This document shows positions 1 through 4,432 of a stretch of DNA of 6,797 nucleotides, piece by piece. Source of the stretch: CAZVXI01 sp964631295 (lineage in GTDB: Bacteria > Planctomycetota > Phycisphaerae > Phycisphaerales > SM1A02); the NCBI GenBank assembly GCA_964631295.1, contig CAZVXI010000168.1:1-6797 (forward strand). The letters are read 5' to 3'. Numbering within the stretch: the stretch's first letter is position 1; each line of letters begins with the position of its first letter. The position numbers and the translations under genes were made by a program. The notes under the pieces are model-generated. The model worked only from the letters and a program-made list of their open reading frames with translations. It searched no databases and was not told the DNA's origin.

Positions 1-343
1 AAGTTCAATCTTTTCCATGTGGCGTGAGAGTTTGAACAGTCGCTCGTCGGCTTCTTCGAGCATCTCGCGGTCATCGTATTCGCGCGCGAGTTCATAGGCC
101 TCGCTCGCCTCGGTGAGGTTTCTGAGCGCTGCTTCGATGCCTTCGGTCTGGGCTTTGAGCAGTTGCTGCTGCGCAATGACCTTCTGGGCCTTTGCCTGGT
201 CCTCCCAGAAGTCGGCCTGATTCATCTTTTGCTGGAGTTCTTCCCTGCGGACGACTTTGGCGTCGTAGTCAAAGAGAGTCGCGGATTGTTGTGATCCGCG
301 CCTCAAGATCATCGAGGACTGGTTGAAGGGTTTCGTAATGCAT
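1..343 (-). CDS. prfB: Peptide chain release factor 2 (RF2), N-terminal part, with programmed +1 frameshift
   Basis: RF2 recognises UGA and UAA stop codons and releases the finished peptide from the ribosome. Only the first 114 residues are in the window; the gene runs off the left edge, so the stop-codon-recognition and GGQ domains are not visible. The zero frame starts at ATG 343 and meets TGA at 271-269 after 24 codons. A +1 shift at CTT-TGA-C (274-268) opens the frame to position 1. The joined protein reads IRDSL-DYDAK across the junction, matching E. coli RF2 LRGYL-DYDAK, and continues with a family-typical DFWEDQAKAQKV (about residues 44-55) and an acidic, helical domain 1. The in-frame TGA at codon 25 lies where E. 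coli has it (codon 26), so this is regulated recoding and not a broken gene. No good Shine-Dalgarno sequence precedes the start. A TACAAT element lies upstream, and a Bfd-like gene is divergent. Confidence 0.95.
268..274 (-). promoter_or_regulatory. prfB: Programmed +1 ribosomal frameshift site of prfB (CTT TGA C)
   Basis: On the minus strand the sequence is CTT-TGA-C. The P-site tRNA can slip from CTT to TTT, skipping one base so that GAC is read in the +1 frame. In the known prfB mechanism, low RF2 makes the UGA stop slow and favours the shift, so RF2 controls its own synthesis. The slippery codon, the poor-context stop (UGA followed by C) and the continuing RF2 frame are all seen directly. 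The Shine-Dalgarno-like stimulator that lies just upstream of CTT in E. coli (AGGGGG) is not present: the upstream bases here are ATCCGCGACT. Confidence 0.93.
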
Positions 344-374
344 GGGTCAGATTCGTCCTTGCTGCTGGGCCGCG

Positions 375-380
375 ATTGTA
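375..380 (-). promoter_or_regulatory. Candidate -10 element for prfB (TGC-TACAAT)
   Basis: The minus strand reads TGCTACAAT, a five-of-six match to TATAAT with an extended TGn. It lies 31 bases before ATG 343, which would give a leader of about 25 bases. No convincing -35 box lies 16-18 bases further upstream. A TTGACA on the same strand (433-428) is much too far away. Confidence 0.4.
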
Positions 381-469
381 GCACGTGAGCTGCGCCCCGG
401 CATTTCGCCTGCGGCTCGGTAGCGGCTTGTCAACAAAGCACTGCGGTGCGAAGCGAAGCCGCGGGTCGC

Positions 470-475
470 TACGAT
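470..475 (+). promoter_or_regulatory. Candidate -10 element for the Bfd-like gene (TACGAT)
   Basis: TACGAT ends six bases before ATG 482, so transcription would begin at or very near the start codon and give a leaderless message. This fits the lack of a Shine-Dalgarno sequence. It also argues against the in-frame upstream GTG at 446, because the element would then lie inside the coding region. No clear -35 box is seen. Confidence 0.3.
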
Positions 476-481
476 CATCGT

Positions 482-769
482 ATGGACCCCGATGATCACG
501 TGTGCCTGTGTTTTCGTGTGAGTCAGCGGAAGCTCGTGACATTCATGAACCGCGAGAAGCCCGTCGTTGCCTCGCAGTTGTGCGATTGCCTTGGTGCGGG
601 CACCGGATGCCAGTGGTGCGTGCCGTTTCTCAAGAAGTTGCATGCCCAGTGGCAGCGTGGCGAGGAACCGAACCTCGATATCGCCCCGGCGGAGTATGCA
701 GAGCGCCGCAAGCGATACCGCGCGACGGGACGGCGCGATCGGGAGGATGACGGCAAACCGGAATCGTGA
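482..769 (+). CDS. Small Bfd-like [2Fe-2S]-binding protein
   Basis: A 95-residue soluble protein related to the BFD-like [2Fe-2S] domain, as in bacterioferritin-associated ferredoxin and in domains of nitrite reductase and NifU-like proteins. The N-terminal HVCLCFRVS gives two ligands (C8, C10) and GTGCQWC gives two more (C43, C46). The spacing C-x-C-x32-C-x2-C fits the family and suggests electron transfer or iron handling in the cytoplasm; the partner is unknown. Two further cysteines (C34, C36) sit just before the second ligand pair. E. coli Bfd is about 64 residues; here an extra C-terminal tail of about 35 residues, rich in Arg, Lys, Asp and Glu, follows the domain. ATG 482 was chosen over GTG 446 because the fold begins right after it and a -10-like element lies between the two. 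It is divergent from prfB and convergent with metG. No ferritin gene is nearby, so a Bfd role proper cannot be claimed. Confidence 0.82.
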   Translation: MDPDDHVCLCFRVSQRKLVTFMNREKPVVASQLCDCLGAGTGCQWCVPFLKKLHAQWQRGEEPNLDIAPAEYAERRKRYRATGRRDREDDGKPES

Positions 770-780
770 GTTTCTGATCT

Positions 781-819
781 CCGCCCTCATGCGCTCCCGC
801 AGGTTGCCTGCAGGGGCGG
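781..819 (+). terminator. Hairpin-forming region downstream of the Bfd-like gene, possible terminator
   Basis: Twelve bases after the stop codon, CCGCCC (781-786) can pair with GGGCGG (814-819), enclosing a second stem GCAGG-TTG-CCTGC (799-811). Only CTTT follows, so a classic T-run is missing. A competing stem pairs GTTGCCTG (803-810) with CAGGCAAC (838-845). The structure lies in the convergent gap with metG, where terminators are expected. Confidence 0.3.
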
Positions 820-867
820 GCTTTGGCGGTCGCTCGTCAGGCAACGTGAGTCGAGGCGCTGAGACCT

Positions 868-885
868 CGCGGACATGCATCCGCG
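868..885 (-). terminator. Hairpin near the 3' end of metG, possible terminator
   Basis: CGCGGA (868-873) and TCCGCG (880-885) form a six-pair G+C-rich stem with a CATGCA loop, 32 bases past the metG stop codon. No T-run follows on the minus strand, so termination may be Rho-dependent or the stem may act as an mRNA 3'-end structure. Confidence 0.25.
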
Positions 886-916
886 GCTGTGTGAGTTGAT
901 CTCGCGATTGCGCAAA

Positions 917-2518
917 TCAAAGGGCAGTTGTCGCCGGTTCCGCGGGTGCTTCGATGCGTGGGAAGAGGGCGACTTTGCTGGCGTTCGAGCCGGGCTGGAG
1001 CCGGCCCCATGCGCTCTCGCCGCACAGGTCGCCTGCATTGGGGTCGATGTCGAGGCTGAGCGCCTGCCAGAGCGATTCCATCTTGCCCGGACAGGCAGGC
1101 CAGAGCAGCAGCGATGCAATGCGCACGACTTCGGCACACTGGTAGAGGATCGCGCCGAGTTTTTGCCGGGCTTCGGGTGACTCATCTTTGGCGAGTTTGA
1201 ACGGTTCCGTGTCGTTGATGAACACATCCACCTTGCGAATCACGTTCAGTGCGCATTCCAGGGCTGTTGCAAGATCAAGCCGTTCAATCGCATTGCTCGC
1301 ATCGATGACGGCCTGCTGCGTGAGTGCGGGCCAGTCATAGCCATCGAAGGTGATGCGCGAATCTCCGGGCGACTCGCTCGGCACTTCGCCGTTGAAGTAC
1401 TTGTTGATCATCGCGGTCACACGGCTGGCGCAGTTGCCCACGGAGTTGACGAGATCGCTTGAATAGATTTCGTGCAGGTGCGCGATGGTGAAGTTGGCAT
1501 CGGTTGCGCCCAGCGGGCCATGTGCCGCCAGGTAGTAGCGCAGGGCGTCGAGCGTGTACGTGTCGATGTGGCTCTGAATTGCTTCGAGGTCGATGAAGTT
1601 GCCCAGTGTTTTGGACATCTTCTGACCTTCGCTGATGTAGAAGCTGTGCGCGTAGATTTGCTTTGGCAGTTCGACCCAGTCGTAGCCTTCACAGTTGCGC
1701 AACGCGATGAGCACGGCGGGCCAGATAGCTGCATGGAACCAGAGGATGTCCTTGGCGATCACGTGAATGTTGCACGGCCAGTATTTGCGGCGATCTTCCG
1801 TGTCGACCGTTGTGAGGTAGTTGAACAGGGCGTCGATCCACACGTAGATCGTCTGTTCATCATCGCCGGGCACCTGAATGCCCCAGCCACCCGCGCCGGT
1901 GCGCGAGATGGGCACATCTTCTGCATCCCTGATCCGGTTGACGATCTCGTTGCGGCGTGCATCGGGCTGGACGAATGTCGGGTTGGCCTCGAAGTGCGCG
2001 ATCAACCGCTCGCGGAACGCGGAGAGCTTGAAGAAGTAGTTCTTTTCTTTCTTGCGGATGAGATCGCGGCGGGAGATTTCGCTCTTGAAGTTGTTGGCGG
2101 CGGCCCGACCTTCCGGGACGTATTCCTCTTCGCCCGGGTCGTACCAGCCCTCGTACTCGCCGAGGTAGACATCGCCCGTCTTGAGCAGTGCCGAGACATA
2201 GGTCGTCACGCGGTCTTTGTGACGGTCTTCGCTGGTGCGGATGAAGTCGTCGCTGGTGATGCCGACGAGGTCGAAGACCTGCTGGAACTCGGCGGCATTC
2301 TGATCCGCCCATTGCTGGGGGGTCAAGCCTCGCTCGGCGGCGGCATCGGCAACCTTGGCGGCATGCTCATCGGTCCCGGTGAGGAAGAAGACATCTCGTC
2401 CGAGGAATCGCTGCATTCGCGCGAACACATCGCAGACCGTGGTCGTGTAGACATGGCCGATGTGCGGCCTGTCGTTGACGTAGTAGATCGGGGTGGAGAT
2501 GTATCGCGTGTGGGTCAT
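917..2518 (-). CDS. metG: Methionyl-tRNA synthetase, short zinc-knuckle-free form
   Basis: A 533-residue class I aminoacyl-tRNA synthetase that charges tRNA-Met with methionine in the cytoplasm. The Rossmann fold carries the HIGH motif exactly (residues 19-22, in RPHIGHVYTT), FLTGTDEH (45-52) and the KMSKS loop as KMSKT (300-304). The tRNA-contact segment IYVWIDALFNYLT (224-236) and NDTEPFKLAKD (435-445) in the C-terminal helical domain are typical of the family. The connective peptide (about 121-150) has no CxxC pair, so the zinc knuckle of the E. coli and B. subtilis enzymes is absent. The protein ends shortly after the anticodon-binding domain, without the C-terminal Trbp111-like domain that makes those enzymes about 660-680 residues long. 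The reading frame is open upstream to 2656, but ATG 2518 begins the conserved MTHTRYISTPIYY and lies just after a TACAAT element. It is divergent from the ECF sigma gene, with 125 bases between. Confidence 0.96.
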   Translation of the reverse strand: MTHTRYISTPIYYVNDRPHIGHVYTTTVCDVFARMQRFLGRDVFFLTGTDEHAAKVADAAAERGLTPQQWADQNAAEFQQVFDLVGITSDDFIRTSEDRHKDRVTTYVSALLKTGDVYLGEYEGWYDPGEEEYVPEGRAAANNFKSEISRRDLIRKKEKNYFFKLSAFRERLIAHFEANPTFVQPDARRNEIVNRIRDAEDVPISRTGAGGWGIQVPGDDEQTIYVWIDALFNYLTTVDTEDRRKYWPCNIHVIAKDILWFHAAIWPAVLIALRNCEGYDWVELPKQIYAHSFYISEGQKMSKTLGNFIDLEAIQSHIDTYTLDALRYYLAAHGPLGATDANFTIAHLHEIYSSDLVNSVGNCASRVTAMINKYFNGEVPSESPGDSRITFDGYDWPALTQQAVIDASNAIERLDLATALECALNVIRKVDVFINDTEPFKLAKDESPEARQKLGAILYQCAEVVRIASLLLWPACPGKMESLWQALSLDIDPNAGDLCGESAWGRLQPGSNASKVALFPRIEAPAEPATTAL

Positions 2519-2525
2519 GGCTGCG

Positions 2526-2531
2526 ATTGTA
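2526..2531 (-). promoter_or_regulatory. Candidate -10 element for metG, implying a leaderless transcript
   Basis: TACAAT on the minus strand is followed by CGCAGCC and then ATG 2518, so a start site at the usual distance would fall on the start codon itself. There is no Shine-Dalgarno sequence. Almost the same string, TACAATCGCGGCC, lies upstream of prfB. A good -35 hexamer is not seen; GGAAC stands in roughly that position. Confidence 0.4.
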
Positions 2532-2610
2532 TCGGCCGGCATCGCCTCGTTCCGTGCGGGAGACCCGCGGAAACCGCCATTGCGACGCGTGCCCGGGGGA
2601 GGCGGGGCAC

Positions 2611-2616
2611 TATCAT
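2611..2616 (+). promoter_or_regulatory. Candidate -10 element for the ECF sigma gene (TATCAT)
   Basis: TATCAT matches TATAAT at five of six bases and would start transcription near 2623, leaving a leader of about 20 bases that contains the ribosome binding site. A TTGCGA at 2580-2585 is 25 bases away, too far for a normal -35 box. Confidence 0.3.
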
Positions 2617-2633
2617 GGCCTGCAGCAGGTATC

Positions 2634-2640
2634 AGAGGGA
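2634..2640 (+). promoter_or_regulatory. Ribosome binding site of the ECF sigma gene
   Basis: AGAGGGA lies three bases before ATG 2644, with its GAGG core five bases upstream. It decides the start in favour of 2644 over the upstream in-frame ATG at 2527, which would add 39 residues that do not resemble a sigma factor. Confidence 0.6.
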
Positions 2641-2643
2641 CGC

Positions 2644-3213
2644 ATGGAACGAGCACAGTTCGAAACCCTGGCGCTGGAGCACATGGATGCGCTGTATCGC
2701 ATGGCGATGCAGTTGACGCGCCACCCCGATGAGGCGGGTGATCTTGTGCAGGAGACGTATCTCAAGGCGTTCCGAGTGGCCGATCGATATGAAGAACGAG
2801 GTGGCGGGATGCGGCCGTGGCTGTTCAAAATCCTGCACAATGCCTTTTATTCGCGGGTGGACAAGGCCAAACGTGCTCCGGCAAATGTCGAGGACTTTCC
2901 GACTGCCTCATCCGATGCGCCCGCCCCGGACGAGCCACCAGTTGTCTGGAGCATGTCGTCGCTCGACTGGGAGCATGTGGACGACCGGCTGAAGGACGCC
3001 ATTGAGAATCTCAAGCCGGAATATCGGTCTGTGCTCCTTTTGTGGGGGGTTGAGGGGCTCAAGTATCGGGAGATTGCCGAGATTCACCAGGTGCCGATTG
3101 GAACGATCATGAGCCGTCTGCACCGGGCTCGCGGGCTGTTGGCAGCCGAGTTGGGGGAAATGGCGGAAGAATTGGGCTGGAACGCGGGTTCCTCATCAAA
3201 ATCGACGCAATAA
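2644..3213 (+). CDS. RNA polymerase ECF-family sigma factor
   Basis: A 189-residue sigma-70 family factor with only regions 2 and 4, the ECF layout. It directs RNA polymerase core to a limited set of promoters. Region 2 covers about residues 5-77, with the core-binding segment HPDEAGDLVQETYLKAFR (27-44) and the -10-recognition part MRPWLFKILHNAFYSRVDK. A Pro/Asp/Ser-rich linker (about 79-105) follows. Region 4 (about 112-170) includes LKPEYRSVLLLWGVEGLKY and the helix-turn-helix EIAEIHQVPIGTIMSRLHRAR, the -35 reader. A charged tail of about 18 residues ends the protein. The next gene, 81 bases downstream on the same strand, has anti-sigma architecture, so the two are probably co-transcribed and this factor held at the membrane until a signal arrives. 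Many planctomycete genomes carry numerous ECF factors; I cannot assign it to a numbered ECF group. Confidence 0.93.
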   Translation: MERAQFETLALEHMDALYRMAMQLTRHPDEAGDLVQETYLKAFRVADRYEERGGGMRPWLFKILHNAFYSRVDKAKRAPANVEDFPTASSDAPAPDEPPVVWSMSSLDWEHVDDRLKDAIENLKPEYRSVLLLWGVEGLKYREIAEIHQVPIGTIMSRLHRARGLLAAELGEMAEELGWNAGSSSKSTQ

Positions 3214-3294
3214 AAGGAAGACCCAGCAGGTTTGTTCAACGAATACGACCGTACCCCATGAAGAGCGTCGGCCTCGACAGCCGGCCTGAACAAG

Positions 3295-4203
3295 ATGACC
3301 GATCAATGGCACAACCAGAGCATGATTCGCCAGTATGTTGACGGCGAGTTGTCGGCAGAGCACACCGCCGAGTTTGAGCGGGCGATGGCCGAGCGACTCG
3401 ACCTGCAACATGCAGTTGAGTTTGAACGCCAGTTGCGGCAGGCGGTGTCGTCGGCGATGTCGAGCGATCAGGCCCCGGCCGCATTGCATGATGCTGTGCT
3501 GCGCGGGCTTGATGAAGCTGAAGCTGCCGGGGATTCGTCGGTCAGCAGTGCTGAGCCGGCCGTTGCCGCCCGCATCAGTGGTGGTGGGGTGTTGTCGAAC
3601 CCGAGCCGGGCGAACTTGTTCGCAGTTGCTGCGTCGCTTGCGCTGGTTGTGGGAGCGATCATGTTCGGTCTGTGGGTGCCGCAAATCGACAACTGGGGTC
3701 GCACGGACTCGCTTGCAGTTTCTCAGCTCGAAGTGCCTTCATACTTCTCCCAGGAACACTGTGCATCGGCTGATATGGGCGGGGAACTCGGGGCCGGCCT
3801 TGCGTTTCGCGATGTCGCCTCGGCGACGATCGGCCTCAGTGAAATGCTTTCTCGGCCGGTGACAATCTTTGACCTGACCGACGTTGGCTATGAGTTCACA
3901 TACGCAGCAGAATGCAAGGTGTGCGAGGGCGATGATCGCGTCACCGGGCGAATCATGTATGAACGAACGACTGCACAGGGGTCGGTGTATGCAAGTATCT
4001 TCCTCGTGCCGGTGGAATACGGCATTGGTGCGGATGCCAACTCGGCTGGCTGGGAATCTGCTGCCACGCTCGAGGAGTGCCGCACGCGAGTGGTTCGGCA
4101 TCGCGATGATCGCTTTGTGTACTACCTCACCGCGTGCGATTTGCGCGACTTCGAACGGCTGGAAGCACATTTGCTGCAGTTGATGAAGGCTTCCGACCAC
4201 TGA
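3295..4203 (+). CDS. Probable membrane anti-sigma factor, zinc-ligand-free, with cysteine-containing outer domain
   Basis: A 302-residue protein with one membrane segment (about 107-128, NLFAVAASLALVVGAIMFGL). The cytoplasmic part opens with IRQYVDGELSAEHTAEFERAM (11-31), resembling the start of anti-sigma domains (xDGELsxee), and continues as charged helix to about residue 55. The H-x3-C-x2-C zinc motif of zf-HC2 anti-sigma factors is absent: this part has no cysteine at all. A Ser/Ala-rich linker reaches the membrane. The outer part (about 130-302) has five cysteines (C156, C207, C210, C262, C281), two of them as CKVC, and no domain I recognise. It probably binds the sigma factor encoded upstream; this follows from gene order and layout, not from a clear family match. 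An in-frame stop at 3259 limits the start to ATG 3295 or ATG 3322; 3295 is used. No Shine-Dalgarno sequence is evident, which fits translation after the sigma gene. Confidence 0.75.
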   Translation: MTDQWHNQSMIRQYVDGELSAEHTAEFERAMAERLDLQHAVEFERQLRQAVSSAMSSDQAPAALHDAVLRGLDEAEAAGDSSVSSAEPAVAARISGGGVLSNPSRANLFAVAASLALVVGAIMFGLWVPQIDNWGRTDSLAVSQLEVPSYFSQEHCASADMGGELGAGLAFRDVASATIGLSEMLSRPVTIFDLTDVGYEFTYAAECKVCEGDDRVTGRIMYERTTAQGSVYASIFLVPVEYGIGADANSAGWESAATLEECRTRVVRHRDDRFVYYLTACDLRDFERLEAHLLQLMKASDH

Positions 4204-4377
4204 GGCAGCACCAACTGAGTTGCCAGGCTGGGCTGCTGTTTCCCCACATTCGCGATCAATCCGAGCATCGGCTGAGCAATCTCCAGTGTGCTGGCACGTT
4301 CTATCTGCATGGCGATTGCCGTGTGTGCCCCAGTTCTCGGACGTCGCTGACGCTTTCCGGCGAACGGCCGCGAACCG

Positions 4378-4392
4378 GGCGGGTACCTCGCC
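4378..4392 (+). promoter_or_regulatory. Candidate operator: dyad GGCGGGTACCTCGCC directly before the -10 element
   Basis: The 15-base sequence is nearly self-complementary (GGCG/CGCC arms around GGTACC) and ends immediately before GATAAT, a typical position for a repressor or activator site. Two CGAAC copies ten bases apart (4361 and 4371) precede it. The second includes a GAAC placed 17 bases before GATAAT, a spacing like that of ECF -35 elements. All regulatory meaning is inferred. Confidence 0.25.
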
Positions 4393-4398
4393 GATAAT
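4393..4398 (+). promoter_or_regulatory. Candidate -10 element for the secreted TPR-like gene (GATAAT)
   Basis: GATAAT matches TATAAT at five of six bases, within CCGATAATGAG. Transcription would begin near 4405, leaving a leader of about 28 bases that carries the GAGGAG ribosome binding site. No sigma-70 -35 box is obvious at 16-18 bases. Confidence 0.4.
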
Positions 4399-4420
4399 GA
4401 GATGCACGTGTGTCTCGACT

Positions 4421-4426
4421 GAGGAG
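4421..4426 (+). promoter_or_regulatory. Strong ribosome binding site deciding start at 4433
   Basis: GAGGAG stands six bases before ATG 4433, the best Shine-Dalgarno sequence in the window. It fixes the start so that the protein begins directly with its signal peptide, and argues against in-frame ATG 4397, which overlaps the -10 element. Confidence 0.75.
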
Positions 4427-4432
4427 TGTTCC

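Larger units (their letters stand above)
4204..4432 (+). other. Gene-free gap before the secreted TPR-like protein
   Basis: This 229-base stretch has no convincing gene. The frame of the next gene stays open back to 4220, but the translated segment has no signal-peptide or family features. A small CAAC-TGA-GTTG stem lies just past the anti-sigma stop, without a T-run. The 3' part holds a promoter-like GATAAT, a dyad and a strong ribosome binding site, listed separately. The gap suggests the downstream gene has its own promoter. Confidence 0.5.

Noticed and set aside
269..271. In-frame TGA in prfB read as a frameshift mutation or pseudogene
   Set aside because: It sits in the exact CTT-TGA-C context and the same codon region as the known RF2 recoding site, and the protein on both sides aligns with RF2 without loss.
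428..433. TTGACA on the minus strand as a -35 box for prfB
   Set aside because: It lies 47 bases from TACAAT, and no acceptable -10 stands 16-18 bases downstream of it.
446..481. GTG 446 as the start of the Bfd-like gene
   Set aside because: The extra 12 residues do not extend the fold, and a -10-like TACGAT lies between 446 and the better ATG at 482.
347..880. 177-residue minus-strand reading frame across the Bfd-like gene
   Set aside because: It is antisense to a gene with a clear iron-sulfur motif, covers the prfB promoter region, is Arg/Ala-rich and shows no domain.
2527..2643. Upstream ATG 2527 as the sigma-factor start
   Set aside because: The extra 39 residues do not look like sigma region 2, and the ribosome binding site AGAGGGA points to 2644.
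1472..2716. 414-residue plus-strand reading frame antisense to metG
   Set aside because: It mirrors metG, whose identity is certain; its Val/Asp/Glu-rich sequence is the usual product of reading a G+C-rich gene backwards, and it also overlaps the sigma gene.
3258..3341. 27-codon reading frame from ATG 3258 as a small gene or leader peptide
   Set aside because: It has no ribosome binding site, overlaps the anti-sigma start in another frame and has no recognisable features.
4220..4432. Extension of the secreted protein upstream to 4220
   Set aside because: It would bury the signal peptide more than 70 residues inside the protein and ignore the strong GAGGAG site before 4433.
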